From positions 124,001 through 188,000 of the forward strand of contig JAEBUN010000031.1 of assembly GCA_023014365.1 (NCBI GenBank): a DNA stretch of 64,000 nt. The letters are read 5' to 3'. How positions within the stretch are numbered: position 1 is the first letter of the stretch; each line of letters starts with the position of its first letter. The notes under the pieces were generated by a model. The model searched no databases, was not told the origin of the DNA, and worked only from the letters and a program-made list of their open reading frames with translations. Shown piece after piece: positions 12,106-24,000 of this stretch. A program made the translations under genes and the position numbers. Origin of the DNA: Lepiota brunneoincarnata (taxonomy: Eukaryota; Basidiomycota; Agaricomycetes; Agaricales; Agaricaceae).

Positions 12106-12139
<34 letters not shown>
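10608..12139 (+). mobile_element. LINE-A copy A3, 3' part with internal duplication
   Basis: Plus-strand LINE-A 3' portion with poly(A) at 12111-12139. It ends inside an H-family LTR (12140 onward), so it inserted into that LTR; its left part was displaced by A1 and lies left of the window. At 10818/10819 the RNase H sequence restarts upstream of itself, giving two partial RNase H copies in tandem. The first is clearly more diverged than the second. Confidence 0.8.
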
Positions 12140-12143
<4 letters not shown>

Positions 12144-13188
12144 TCAGAACGCTCTCCGGAGGGATTCAGGACTCTCCATAGCCTATGGAGTATACCCCGG
12201 TCGCATCAAGGGACCTTACAAGCAGTTTTCTGATGAACCCAAATGCGTTTGAACATAAAAGAATGTACCTAGCAGCTGTTACAGGCGTATTACGTCTATA
12301 GCGAGTTCAATAATGATGACCGGACCACGGAACGGAACGTCCAACGTTCGGGAGGCAATACCCGATGCCCAAGACCCTAGAAATATGAAAGACTCCTAAT
12401 TAACAAGTGCTTTGTGGGTCCCAGCACTTTGGCATACTGCTTAACTGAGATTAATTACAATGGATCAAGGGATTGTCCATCCGCTATACATTCTGATCAT
12501 AATTGATCCGGAAACTTAATGCGCTCACGTGGACGCAGAATAATGCAGACGAGCACAGAACACGTCTGGCTGGATTGCCATTCATTAATCAGAGAAAAAC
12601 TCATAACCCAGGGTGAGGTAGAAATGCTGCTGAACCTTCCAAAATGTTCTACAGTGCCTGTAACAAATAAGCTTATTGTTTTCTATTTCATATTTACTAT
12701 CTCACGTATGTATCTAAACAATATAAATACAGTTGCACTTGTTTGTGGAGAAGCAAGAGGTCTCACCCCCGCTTCCACACGCAAGTCTGCAAGCTGTGAT
12801 CAAGAATGGTTTCAGAGGGCTATTTAGTGTGCATCGTTAAGTGTGATTTCTTCGGTCGTCGACCAACCCAGAGACAGAGACAGAGACCAGAGTTCAGAGA
12901 CCAGAGACCAGAGACCAGAGACCCAGCACTTTGAATTGACAGGGATTGTCCTTTCATTGTTGCACCGTATGGCTAAGATAACTTCAACGGCTATTCGTTA
13001 ACCTCTAAAAACACTACTCTCTTGAATTTCGCTGTCAGAACGCACCCCCAGAACACCCTAAAAGACGAAACTGTTCTTTATCTATCTCATTCCACTTGTA
13101 TTAGCTTAAGCTTATCGAATTGCGGCTAAGCTTAGTGAAAACAAGCCCACTATCTATATTAAAACCTACGAAAGTTTCTACCTTTTCA
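12140..13188 (+). repeat. H-family LTR, 5'-truncated (solo LTR or element remnant)
   Basis: Closely matches 45953-47014, the left LTR of element H, including the terminal ttttca. The first ~196 bases of the LTR are missing where A3 inserted. At 13189 it gives way to LINE-A ORF1 sequence rather than a PBS, so it was a solo LTR or the 3' LTR of an element inserted in a LINE-A. It has TAAGCTTA at 12668, 13107 and 13127, a cagagac-type tandem repeat at ~12872-12922 and an AT-rich TATA-like stretch at ~12719-12729. A 102-codon frame inside is probably not a gene. Confidence 0.88.
12872..12922. repeat. cagagac-type tandem repeat in H LTR
   Basis: Short tandem units of cagagac/cagagac-c in the H LTR. 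The other LTR (46686-46750) has an expanded version, so unit number varies between copies. Confidence 0.8.
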
Positions 13189-13767
13189 CCGTCTACCCAG
13201 ATAACGCCCCTGTGACCCCCCATCCCAAGCGCACCCGTACGCCCGAGCTGTCCACCTCCTTCAGGCAGGACCTCAACCTCGAATTGGTCTCCAGTTCAGC
13301 CAGGATGGCGGTCGACACCCCTGGCCCTGAGCTGTCCCCCAGCCCCGCTTTCATTGAGGAGGAGGAGGATCCCAACTTTGTCCCTACCTTTCTTGCCCTC
13401 TCTTGCAGTACCGCAAATGTGGAGGGTGAGGCTAGGATCATGGCAGACGCGCTCGACACAGTTGCCCTATGGCTAGAAAGAGCCAGGAGGGCCCCCTTTT
13501 CTGATGGCGGCAGGTTGGAGGTCACCCGCTCCCTGGCCAGGCTCTTCCACAAGGTGGAGGAGTATGACTGGGATGATGTCCCCTTCAAGGAGGGTGAGCG
13601 CACCTACAGGCTCCATGAGTGGGCCTCTGAGGTGTATGGTCTGTCCAGGCCAAGCACCCCCACCCCTGCGCAGGGGAAGGGCAAATGGCTGGACTCTGCT
13701 GCGGTGGCTGCCCCGGTTGGGATGGCGGGCAGTATGCATGCTCCCTCTCCTAGGGCCTCTGTGGCTC
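13189..13767 (+). pseudogene. Old LINE-A ORF1 fragment
   Basis: Encodes PHPKRTRTPELS, DPNFVPTFLALS and HEWASEVYGLSRPSTPTPAQ, matching ORF1 residues ~75-260 of the LINE-A family with more substitutions than other copies, so it is an older layer. The frame is open. It is bounded by an H LTR end on the left and by the poly(T) of A4 on the right, inside the sequence for MHAPSPRASVA. Confidence 0.82.
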
Positions 13768-14131
13768 TTTTTTTTTTTTTTTTTTAAATCTCCAATTTAT
13801 AACATGGGCCGCGTAGGGAGGCCGTGTGCAGCTACTAACTACAGTACAACCCAAGCCGTAAGCTACAGGGTATCTGTACATACAACGCGTGACTGCAGAT
13901 GCAGGCATGCGTTTCCCCATGCCCAGGACAAAGCTGCCCTGAATGAACGGAGGCAGGAGGACAGCTGCTGCCCAGTGTGCAGCGCGGGAACCAGACCGGG
14001 GCGAGGTCCCCCCCCAAATGGGGGTAAGGGGTCAATTCCCATGTAAATCCCTACATGCCACCCGAAGACAGTGGGGGAATAACCAACACCCCGGCCTGGC
14101 CCCAACTGGGCACCAGGCAGAGCTACTAGCC
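13768..14131 (-). mobile_element. LINE-A copy A4, 3' UTR only (heavily 5'-truncated)
   Basis: Poly(A) on the minus strand (13768-13785), then the LINE-A 3' UTR as far as the ORF2 stop region at 14131. No coding sequence is retained. No convincing target duplicate is visible between 13767 and 14132. Confidence 0.8.
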
Positions 14132-14202
14132 TGTCCAAGGAGCCCCTTGCAGGCAAACTCCACGTGATCCCAACATGGCCTGCTTGGCGTAAGATGAGTG
14201 CT
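14132..14202. other. Short non-repeat flank between LINE-A copies
   Basis: About 70 bases that match nothing else in the window. They end in taagatgagtgctac, the target sequence that reappears inverted at 16830-16845. Possibly remaining host or older-element DNA. Confidence 0.5.
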
Positions 14203-14205
14203 ACG
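14190..14205 (+). repeat. Target duplicate, left copy (partner is inverted)
   Basis: taagatgagtgctacg immediately upstream of A5. The reverse complement lies at 16830-16845, next to the poly(A) of A7. Inverted rather than direct orientation implies an inversion after insertion. Confidence 0.75.
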
Positions 14206-14709
14206 TGTTCCGGAGTTGCCCTAGGCACTCCATGGCGGGGGTCCCGGCTACGGTCGAGGCCCTCATCGCTTTCCTCGAGGCGTCGCCGACGGCGTTCGCG
14301 TTCGCTGAGAGGGCCGGGCCCCCTCCGGGGGGTATCGGCTAGTAGCTCTGCCTGGCGCCCGGTTGGGGCCGGGCCGGGGCGTTGGTTATTCCCCCGCCGT
14401 CTTCGGACGGCATGTAGGGATTTACGTGGGAATTGACCCCTAGCCCCCGATAAGGGGGGGGACCTCGCTTCGGTTCTGTTCCCGCGCCGTGCGCTGGGCG
14501 GCAGCTGTCTTCCCGCCTCCGTTCACTTGGGGCGGCTTCGTCCTGGGCATGGGGAAACGCATGCCCGCGTCCGCGGTCACGCGTTGTATGTACAGATACC
14601 CTGTAGTGTACGGCTCGGTCGTTTGTACTGTAGTACGTTGCTGCGCACGGCCTCCCTACGCGGCCCGTGTAATAAATTGGAGATTTAAAAAAAAAAAAAA
14701 AAAAAAAAA
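14203..14709 (+). mobile_element. LINE-A copy A5, 5'-truncated 3' end
   Basis: Plus-strand LINE-A tail: last ~45 codons of ORF2 (VFRSCPRHSMAG-like to GPPPGGIG stop at ~14341), 3' UTR and poly(A) at 14687-14709. It is followed not by its duplicate but directly by minus-strand LINE-A ORF2 sequence at 14710, consistent with an inversion breakpoint inside the LINE. Confidence 0.82.
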
Positions 14710-14955
14710 GAGGGCGGAACAAACACAGCCACTCGGATGCTTGGGCGCCCCAACAACCTCATCCCCATCAGGGTCAGAGGAGGACGGAACACGACGGATG
14801 GAGCGCCAAGGTGGCTCCTGTAGTAAGAACATATCAACGTCGTCTTTGAATTGCTCCAGAAGAGAGTCTACAAGAATGTAACTATGGAATACATTCTGAG
14901 ACCAGACACGACACGCTCTCCTCAATCTCCTAGGTTCCTGACGGTCCCTATTCAT
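14710..14955 (-). pseudogene. LINE-A ORF2 first ~80 codons (copy A6)
   Basis: Starts MNRDRQEPRRLRRACRVWSQ with the first endonuclease block (NVFHSYILVDSLLEQF, FLLQEPPW) and ends at the junction with A5. A one-base deletion near 14730 (catccgag against catccggag) shifts the last codons. Only the beginning of the nuclease domain is left. Confidence 0.8.
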
Positions 14956-16821
14956 TGGGGTAAGCGAGGTTGACGCGGTGGGGAACGAACCCTTACCGGA
15001 GAATCGTACCGGCGCTCGATCCACTCCCGATCGAAGCGGTGAGCCCAGAATGGACAGGCCGAAGCCGAAGCGGCATGAGCGCCTCCGCAATTCATGCACA
15101 CAGGCGCGTGAGGGCAGGGGCGGTCAGCAGGGGTGGGAGGAATGGGCGGCCTGTGGTTGGGCTGCCCCTTGCAACACGACGCAAATGCCCGATGGTTAGT
15201 CGGGGAATGCGGACCGCCGCAGTGAGAGCAGCGGATAGCCTCGCGTCGGCAGGCTAGAGAAGGGTGCCCCCACTTCCAGCAGCGCTGGCAGAGGGGGACG
15301 CCGGGGTTGGCCTTCGCAGGGATGATCCTACACGGAGTGCCGTCGATGGTGATGACGCGTCGCGAGACCGTCTTCGCGTTGGACCCCTGCTGGGAGTCCC
15401 AGATCTCGAAGAACACGGTGGCCGTGTCGGTGGCCCTCGAGTTCTTGACGATGCGCGGCCTGGTGGCCAGCACGAAATACTCAGACCATACAGAGCGCTG
15501 CATGGCCTCGACCACCCTGTCAGGCGTGAGCCAGGGCTGACCGCCCCAGAACATAGGCGCGTCGAGGAGCTTGAGGTAGCTCTTCGAGTGCGGAAGGTTC
15601 GCGTCGACGACGGCATTGGGCCAATTGCCGCGGACAGCATTCCTGATAGTGCCGATGTCCAGTTCACTGGGCACAGCGGTAGTGTAGCAAGCTACATGTG
15701 AATCCATCTGCTGGACCCGCTCGATACGAACGATCGAGCCCGCAGACGCTAGAGTGGCGGCCGCCACCCGATGAATCTCCACGCAGACGACGGGGCCCAG
15801 GTTAGCTGGGAGACCGCCCCCTGCGAGGGTGAGCATGACCTGCTTGCGCAAAGGTCCGGACGTAGTCATCCTCGGCTTGGGGGCCTTGGGTGGCTGCTGG
15901 GCGGCTGCCGCCTGCCGATGGAACGAGACCACCTTGTGAGAAGGCAGCCCCGGGAGAGCACGCGCCAGGTCGACGAGACCTGACGGGGACGAGACAGCCG
16001 CGGCCGCGTAGGAGCGGGGCGGGGAACGAGGCTTGGTAGCCAAGTTGACGCGCGGAGGGGGGGGACCGGGGGGCGGCCTCGCAGCCAGCCGAGCCCTGTC
16101 CGCCACCGACAGCGGAGGAACATTGGCGGCTCGCGCCACCCTGATACGAGATGGCCGCTGCCCCGCACCGGGGTTACGAGCCACTGGGACAGGATTGCCC
16201 AACCCCGTACGGGCCAGGTTCCTGAAGAATTGCTGAGTAGGCGCGGGACGCGCATACCCAGCAGGAAAGCGCCCCAAATCCTCCGCCGGAGCAGGAGGCA
16301 GGGGGAGGTTACCCTCCCAAGGGGTGCGGCGTGAGCCACCCGCCTGGGGAGCGCCATCCACCTCCATAGGAGCCACGGAGGCCCTAGGAGAGGGGGCGTG
16401 CATACTGCCCGCCACCCCAACAGGAGCGGGGGGTACAGCAGAGTCCGGCCGTTTGCCCTTCCCTTGCGCAGGGGTGGGGGTGCTCGGCCTGGACGGACCA
16501 TACACCTCAGAGGCCCACTCATGGAGCCTCAGGGTGCGCTTGCCCTCCTCGAAGGGGATATCATCCCAGTCATGCTCTTCCACCTTGCGAAAGAGCCTGG
16601 CCAGGGAACGGGCAACCTCCGCGCTGCCGCCTGCAGAAAGGTTGCCGCACTTGGCTCTCTCCAGCCACAGCGCGACGATGTCGAGAGCGTCCGCTACGAT
16701 CCCAGCCTCACCCTCTGCATCCGCGGGACTGCGGGAAAGGGTGAGGAAAGTGGGGACGAACTCGGGATCCTCCTCCTCCCCCCCAAAAGCGGGGCCGGGG
16801 GACGGCTCGGCTCCAGGATCC
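14952..16821 (-). pseudogene. LINE-A ORF1, 5'-truncated (copy A6)
   Basis: Open from VDPGAEPSPGP to the normal end RSPPRQPRLPQ, ending in the ATGA overlap at 14952-14955. It carries all three zinc knuckles: CQRCWKWGHPSLAC, CSHCGGPHSPTNH...C and CMNCGGAHAASASAC. The N-terminal ~110 residues are missing, so despite an open frame it has no proper start. The frame extends by chance leftwards into A7's 3' UTR. Confidence 0.82.
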
Positions 16822-16829
16822 ACGGGCGC

Positions 16830-16845
16830 CGTAGCACTCATCTTA
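16830..16845 (-). repeat. Target duplicate, right copy, inverted
   Basis: Reverse complement of taagatgagtgctacg at 14190-14205. It directly precedes the poly(T) of A7. Confidence 0.75.
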
Positions 16846-17337
16846 TTTTTTTTTTTTTTTTTTTTTTTAAATCTCCAATTTATTACACGGGCCGCGTAGG
16901 GAGGCCGTGCACAGCAATGTACTACAGTACAAACGACCGAGCCGTACACTACGGGGTATCTGTACATACAACGCGTGACCGCGGACGCGGGCATGCGTTT
17001 CCCCATACCCAGGACGAAGCCGCCCCAAGTGAACGGAGGCGGGAAGACAGCTGCCGCCCAGCGCACGGCGCGGGAACAGAACCGAAGTGAGGTCCCCCCC
17101 CTTATCGGGGGCTAGGGGTCAATTCCCACGTAAATCCCTACACGCCGTCCGAAGACGGCGGGGGAATAACCAACGCCCTGGCCCGGCCCCAACCGGGCGC
17201 CAGGCAGAGCTACTAGCCGATACCCCCCGGAGGGGGCCCGGCCCTCTCAGCAAACGCGAACGCCGTCAGCAACGCCTCGAGGAAAGCGATGAGGGCCTCG
17301 ACCGTAGCCGGGACCCCCGCCATGGAGTGCCTAGGGC
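16846..17337 (-). mobile_element. LINE-A copy A7, 5'-truncated 3' end
   Basis: Minus-strand LINE-A tail: poly(A) at 16846-16868, 3' UTR and the last ~40 codons of ORF2 (CPRHSMAGVPATVEALIAF to GPPPGGIG). At 17337 it meets plus-strand A8 head to head. It has the same structure as A5 in opposite orientation; together they form the inverted pair discussed in the findings. Confidence 0.82.
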
Positions 17338-17439
17338 AAGCCCATTCTGGGCTCACCGCTTCGATCGGGAGTGGATCGAGCGCCGGTATGATTCTCCGGT
17401 AAGGGTTCGCTCCCCACTGCGTCAACCTCGCTTACCCCA

Positions 17440-20400
17440 ATGAATAGGGACCGTCAGGAACCTAGGAGATTGAGGAGAGCGTGTCGTGTCTGGTCTCAGA
17501 ATGTATTCCGTAGTTACATTCTTGTAGACTCTCTTCTGGAACAATTCAAAGACGACGTTGATATGTTCTTACTACAGGAGCCGCCCTGGCGCTCCATCCG
17601 TCGCGTTCCGTCCTCCTCTGACCCTGACGGGGAGGAGGTTGTCGGGGCGCCCAAGCATCCGGAGTGGCTGTGTTTGTTCCGCCCTCCTTCTTCCCCGGAT
17701 CAACCTCCTCGGGTTATGGCGTACATACATAACCGGATGATGCGGCTCCGCCCCTCGCTTCGACGTGATATCGTCGATCACCGTGACGTCATGGCCGTCT
17801 CCATGTTTCTGCATGGGGAGGTCGTGTACTTTCTCAACGTCTACTCGGACGACAGACAGTCGGGCATCCGCTATCTTGCGGACGCCGTTGACTCTCTCCC
17901 GCAGTGTGCCCTCATGTCGGGGGACTTTAACTGCCGATCGCCGCAGTGGGATCCGTGGGCTCCCCACAATCCTGCTGCTGCCGCCTCCCTGCTGGAAACG
18001 GCGGACTCGTTGGGCCTGGACCTCTCGCTCCCTGAGAACCCGGGCCCCACGCACTTCCCCTTTGAGGAGGGACTCGCTTCTACCGTAATCGACCTCGTGT
18101 TTGCGAGGGCGACTGCGGGCCATCTGCCGCTTCCCACGCGGTGTCCCGATCTGCGGGGTCAATCTGACCATTGCCTCCTTCGGATCATTATCCCTCTGGA
18201 AGCCTTCGAGGAGGCTGTGCCCAGACGCTCACTGAAGCGGGACTCGGACGAGGAGGCCGAGTTCCTAGCTGAGGTCTCGACGGGGCTTATGGGTCTGGAT
18301 TGTCCAGACCTAGGCTCATCTGACAGGATCGACGAGGTAGCCCTGGCTATCTCTGCGGTCTTCTCCGAGGCGTGGCTTGCCCACTCCAAGGAGATCTGCG
18401 TCGTCTCGCGGTCTAAGCCGTGGTGGGACGACGAGTGCTCGCGCACTTACGCGGTGTACTCTCAGTCTCGGGACCGGGAGGACGCTCGCACGTTTAAGCG
18501 GACCTGGAAGGCCGCCAAGCGCAAGTTCTTCGATGAGCGCATCGAGGAGATTGCTTCTACCAACAAGCGCCCCTGGGACCTGATGGATTGGGTCAGGGCG
18601 CGCAAGTTGCCTCCCTGCAAGGCGATCCGCTATCGCGATCGCCCCTGCAACACTCTCGAGGAACTCTGGGAAGGGCTCCACGGTTCTTACAACACCGCCA
18701 ACGACCGCCCGGTCGATGTCGGGGTTCTTGGTCAGATCGATCCGCTCCCACCGTGGGAGTGGCCGGTCTTCTCCGACTTGGAGATGCACGAGGCTCTACG
18801 CGCGTGCTCCTCTTTGTCATCGCCCGGTCCGGACCACGTCACGTGGACGCACCTCAAGTCCGTTCTGGCGGGCCCAACGGTTACCCGTTTGGTCTGTCGG
18901 ATCGCCGATGCCTGCATGGAGTGCGGACATTGGCCTCGTCACTTTAAGGAGAGCGTGTCGGTTATCATACCGAAGCCTGGCAAGCCCTCCTATGCTACTC
19001 CGAAGGCGTTCAGACCGATCGTCCTTCTTAACACTCTCGGTAAGCTTATCGAGAAAATGATCTTGCGCCGCTTGCAGTTTGAGGCTGTCAAGTTTGGCGT
19101 GTTCCATCCGAACCAGTTCGGCGGTGTGATCCAGCGGTCCACCGAAGATGCTGGTGCCTACCTCGTGCACCTTGTCCGTGCCGGGTGGGCTCGCAGGTTG
19201 AAGACGAGTGTTCTCGCCTTCGACATCGCACAGTTCTTCCCATCCCTGAACCATGGGATGCTTCTCGTGGTTCTGGCTCGACAGGGGTTTTCCCCTTGTG
19301 TGGGCCGGTTCTTTGCTTCTTATCTCACGGGGAGGTTTACCAGCTACGCCTGGAACTCCTTCCTGTCTGAACCGTTCCGGGCGGAGGTGGGGGTGGGCCA
19401 GGGGTCTGCCCTCTCACCCGTCCTGTCCGGCCTCTACTTGGCCCCGGCCATGTATATTATCGAGCGGCGGCTCCCTCAGCCGGGCCTTTCGCTCCTGTCT
19501 TACGTCGACGATGGCACCATCGTGGCGCAGGCCTGGGACTTGGACGCTAACTGCGTCCTACTCTGCAGATCTTATGAGGTCGTCCATGACACCTTCACCC
19601 GGTTCGCACTGGTCGTGGAGCACGACAAGTCCGAGCTCTTCCATTTCTCACGGGATCGTTCCGGTGAGAATCCCCCGGTGGACTTGGGGTTCTCCCCGTT
19701 CACTGGCACCACCCCTCTTCGGCCCAAGACCTATTGGAGGTACCTGGGTTTCTATTTCGATCGTGCCCTTACGTTTAAGGAGCATGTTTGTTTCTATTCT
19801 ACTAAGGCTATTTCCACGGTCAAGGCAATGGGAATGCTTGGTAATTCCGTCCGGGGACTTCTGCCAGACCAGAAGCGCCTTCTATATCGGTCATGCGTGG
19901 TTCCTATAGCCGCGTACGGCTTTCGCTTGTGGTATTACTGGGGCGCTAGGTGTAAGGGCGCTCTGGACCACCTCCGCCGGATGCAGCGTCGGGCTGCACT
20001 CTGGATCACCGGCGCCTTTAGGATGTCACCCGATGGGGGGGTTGGGGCCATTGCGGGCCTGATCCCCATTCATCTTCATCTCCGGAAGCTTCGTGACCGT
20101 GCCGAGTTGAGGTACGCCACGCTTGCTCCGGGCCACCCCGTTCGTGCCCTCCTTGGCTGGGGCTACAGCGGCGATCTCCGGTCTCACGTCCGGTCCATAG
20201 CCAGGCTCCCTCCCCGCGAGCTGATCAAGGTGAAGGGGCCTGTTGTCGACGCCAACCAGCGTCTTGCTGCCCTCGCTGGGCCCTTTGACGCGGTTGCGCC
20301 GGAGGCCTGGCCGGGGCACCGTCTCTTGGATGTGTACCCCAAGCGGGTCCGCTTCCATTCTTACGACCGTGGGGCTGAGGACGCCCTTACGGCCCATGTC

Positions 20401-20667
20401 GCGGCTCTCGACCGGGTACTGGCCCGGGCGCAGGCTGATCCGGGGGTTCTGGTGGCGGCGACGGACGCAAGTCTGCCGCCCCGCCGGGTCCACCAGGCGG
20501 TCTCGGCCGCCCAGGTTTTCCGGGGGCTGGATTGCATTCATGCGGTCCGGCTTCCGGGGGGGAAGGTTATGGCTCCCGAGGCCGAGCTTTTTGCCATCCG
20601 GCTGGCGGTGTCCAAGGCGGTTTCTGTCGAGGGCACCACTGGTCTAGTCTTGTTCACTGACTTGTTG

Positions 20668-20670
<3 letters not shown>
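17440..20670 (+). pseudogene. LINE-A ORF2 of A8: endonuclease, RT and start of RNase H
   Basis: Begins MNRDRQEPRRLRR at the ATGA overlap with the ORF1 tail. Endonuclease motifs NVF, LLQEPPW, GDFNCRSPQWDPW and SDHC are present, then RT with FDIAQFFPSLNHG, GVGQGSALSPV and YVDD. RNase H has ATDAS and AELFAI. The frame is open until A9 interrupts at FTDLLA. Removing A9 and one duplicate restores an open frame to 27902, so this ORF2 was complete (about 1294 residues) before A9 landed. A8 lacks the ORF1 N-terminus and promoter. Confidence 0.9.
20657..20670. repeat. Target-site duplication of A9, left copy
   Basis: ctgacttgttggct, repeated exactly at 27235-27248, abutting A9's poly(T). Confidence 0.92.
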
Positions 20671-20700
<30 letters not shown>

Positions 20701-21039
20701 TCCAATTTATTACACGGGCCGCGTAGGGAGGCCGTGCGCAGCAACGTACTACAGTACAAACGACCGAGCCGTACACTACGGGGTATCTGTACATACAACG
20801 CGTGACCGCGGATGCGGGCATGCGTTTCCCCATGCCCAGGACGAAGCCGCCCCGAGTGAACGGAGGCAGGAAGATGGCTACCGCCCAGCGCACGGCGCGG
20901 GGACAAAGCCAAGACGAGGTCCCCCCCCTTATCGGGGGCTAGGGGTCAATTCCCGCGTAAATCCCTACACGCCGCCCGAAGACAGCGGGGGAATAACCAA
21001 CGCCCCAGCCCGGACCCAACCGGGCGCCAGGCAGAGCCA

Positions 21040-24000
21040 CTAGCCGATACCCCCCGGGGGGGGCCCGGCCCTCTCAGCGAACGCGAACACGGTCGGGGAC
21101 GCCTCGAGGAAAGCAATGAGAGCCTCGACCGTAGCCGGGACCCCCGCCATGGAGTGCCTAGGGCAGCTCCGGAACACGTGCTCACGGGTCTCCTCCCGAA
21201 ACCCGCAGCGACAGGAATAGTCTTCCTGTGGGAAAAAGCGCCTCCAATAGCCCCCTATCGGCGCGTGGTTAAGAATAGCACGCGTCATCCGGGCCGTTAC
21301 TGACACCGAGTGAGCGTGCGGGATCCAGGCACCACCGTGGAGATACGTGGGCCGCAGGGGACGGTCATCGTCCCTGGCGAGCTGGAGGAAACCATGCCCG
21401 CGATGGTCAGGATCCTGGAACAGATCGATCCAGCGGTCCTGACACGACCGTACTTCCTCCTTGCGGAGGTAGTCAAGCGAGGCCCGGGGACGAGCCCCTA
21501 CCCCAACGGGAGGCAACGACCTCGCGAAGTCGTGCACCTGAGTGTGGAAAGGCCACTTCGCACGCGAAGGGACCTCCCAGAAATGGACCGAGCGGGCCGG
21601 ACCCCCGGCGAACCACTCGGCGAGAAGGCGGCAGACCGCCAAGGAATGACCCTGGGCGGAGTGCACCGACGGGTCCACCGCCCGCCTGGCCGAGGCCATC
21701 GAGTCGGTGAACAAGACAAGACTGGCGGCGCCCTCGACAGAAACTGCCTTGGACACCGCCAGCCGGATGGCGAAAAGCTCGGCCTCGGGAGCCGTGACCT
21801 TCCCCCCCGGAAGCCGGACCGCATAGATGCAGCCCAGCCCCTGGAATACTTGGGCGGCCGAAACCGCCTGGTGGACCCGGCGGGGCGGCAGACTCGCGTC
21901 CGTCGCTGCCACCAGAACCCCCGGATCAGCCTGCGCCCGGGCCAGAACTCGGTCGAGAGCTGCGACATGGGCTGTGAGGGCGTCCTCCGCCCCCCGGTCG
22001 TAAGAGTGGAAGCGGACCCGGTCGGGGTACACATCCAGGAGACGGCGCCCCGGCCAGGCCTCCGGCGCAACAGCGTCGAAAGGCCCAGCGAGGGCGGCAA
22101 GACGCTGGTTAGCGTCGACAACAGGCCCCTTCACCTTGATCAGCTCGCGGGGAGGGAGCCTGGCTATGGACCGGACGTGAGACCGGAGATCACCGCTGTA
22201 GCCCCAGCCAAGGAGGGCACGAACGGGGTGGCCCGGAGCAAGCGTGGCGTACCGCAACTCGGCACGGTCACGAAGCTTCCGGAGATGGAGATGAATGGGG
22301 ATCAGGCCCGCAATGGCCCCAACCCCCCCATCGGGTGACGTCCTAAAGGCGCCGGTGATCCAGAGTGCAGCCCACCGCTGCATCCGGCGAAGGTGGTCCA
22401 ACGCGCCCTTACACCTGGCACCCCGGTAATACCACAAGCGAAAGCCGTATGTGGCTATAGGAACCACGCACGACCGATATAGAAGGCGCTTCTGGTCTGG
22501 CAGAAGCCCCCGGACGGAATTACCAAGCATCCCCATGGCCTTGACCGTGGAAATAGCCTTGGTAGAGTAGAAGCGAACATGCTCCTTAAACGTAAGGGCA
22601 CGATCGAAATAGAAACCCAAGTACCTCCAATAGGTCTTGGGCCGAAGAGGGGTAGCGCCAGTGAACGGGGGAAACCCCAAGTCCACCGGAGGATTCTCAC
22701 CGGAACGGTCCCGTGAGAAATGGAAGAGCTCGGACTTATCGTGCTCCACGACCAGTGCGAACCGGGTGAAGGTGTCATGGACAACCTCGTAAGATCTGCG
22801 GAGCAGGACGCAGTTAGCGTCCAAGTCCCAGGCCTGCGCCACAATGGTGCCATCGTCGACGTAAGACAGGAGCGAAAGGCCCGGCTGAGGGAGCCGCCGC
22901 TCGATAATATACATGGCCGGGGCCAAGTAGAGGCCGGACAGGACGGGTGAGAGGGCAGACCCCTGGCCCACCCCCACCTCCGCCCGGAACGGTTCAGACA
23001 GGAAGGAGTTCCAGGCGTAGCTGGTAAACCTCCCCGTGAGATAAGAAGCAAAGAACCGGCCCACACAAGGGGAGAACCCCTGCCGAGCCAGAACCGCGAG
23101 AAGCATCCCATGATTCAGGGATGGGAAGAACTGTGCGATGTCGAAGGCGAGAACACTCGTCTTCAACCCGCGGGCCCACCCGGCACGGACAAGGTGCACG
23201 AGATAGGCACCAGCATCTTCGGTGGACCGCTGGATCACACCGCCGAACTGGTTCGGATGGAACACGCCAAACTTGACAGCCTCAAACTGCAAGCGGCGCG
23301 CGATCATTTTCTCGACAAGCTTACCGAGAGTATTGAGAAGGACGATCGGTCTGAACGCCTTCGGAGTGGCATAGGAGGGCTTGCCAGGCTTCGGTATGAT
23401 AACCGACACGCTCTCCTTAAAGTGGCGAGGCCAATGCCCGCACTCCATGCAGGCATCGGCGATCCGACAGACCAGACGGGTGACCGTCGGGCCCGCAAGA
23501 ACGGATTTGAGGTGCGTCCACGTGACGTGGTCCGGACCGGGTGAGGACAGAGAAGAGCACGCGCGCAAGGCCTCGTGCATCTCCAAGTCGGAAAAGACTG
23601 GCCACTCCCGCGGTGGGAGCGGACCGACCTGATCAAGAACCCCGACATCGACCGGGCGGTCGTTGGCGGCATTGTAAGAACCGTGGAGCCCTTCCCAGAG
23701 TTCCTCAAGAGTGTTGCAGGGGCGATCCCGATAGCGGATCGCCTCGCAGGGAGGCAACTTGCGCGCCCTGACCCAGTCCATCAGGTCCCAGGGGCGCTTG
23801 TTGGTAGAAGCAATCTCCTCGATGCGCTCATCAAAGAACTTGCGCTTGGCGGCCTTCCAGGTCCGCTTAAACGTGCGCGCGTCTTCCCGGTCTCGAGACC
23901 GAGAATACACCGCGTAGGTGCGCGAGCACTCGTCGTCCCACCACGGTTTAGACCGTGAGACGACGCAGATCTCCTTGGAGTGGGTGAGCCACGCCTCGGA

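Larger units (their letters stand above)
14710..16821 (-). mobile_element. LINE-A copy A6: ORF1 with start of ORF2
   Basis: Minus-strand LINE-A from ORF1 (starting at VDPGAEPSPGP) through the ATGA junction to the first ~80 codons of ORF2, where it stops at FRP next to A5's poly(A). It is 5'-truncated in ORF1 and lacks a 3' end of its own. The 9 bases between 16821 and 16830 are flank. Confidence 0.82.
17338..20670 (+). mobile_element. LINE-A copy A8, 5' part (interrupted by A9)
   Basis: Plus-strand LINE-A starting in the ORF1 C-terminus (PFWAHRFDREWIERRYD) and continuing through ORF2 to the RNase H domain at 20670. A9 interrupts it there; A8 resumes at 27235 and ends with poly(A) at 28247-28264. 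The 14-bp duplicate ctgacttgttggct (20657-20670 and 27235-27248) proves the continuity. Confidence 0.9.

Noticed and set aside
12519..12827. 102-codon ORF in the H LTR, also found as 46357-46641
   Set aside because: Conserved only because the LTRs are; no ATG conservation (the start differs), no motif, and it overlaps the TATA region.
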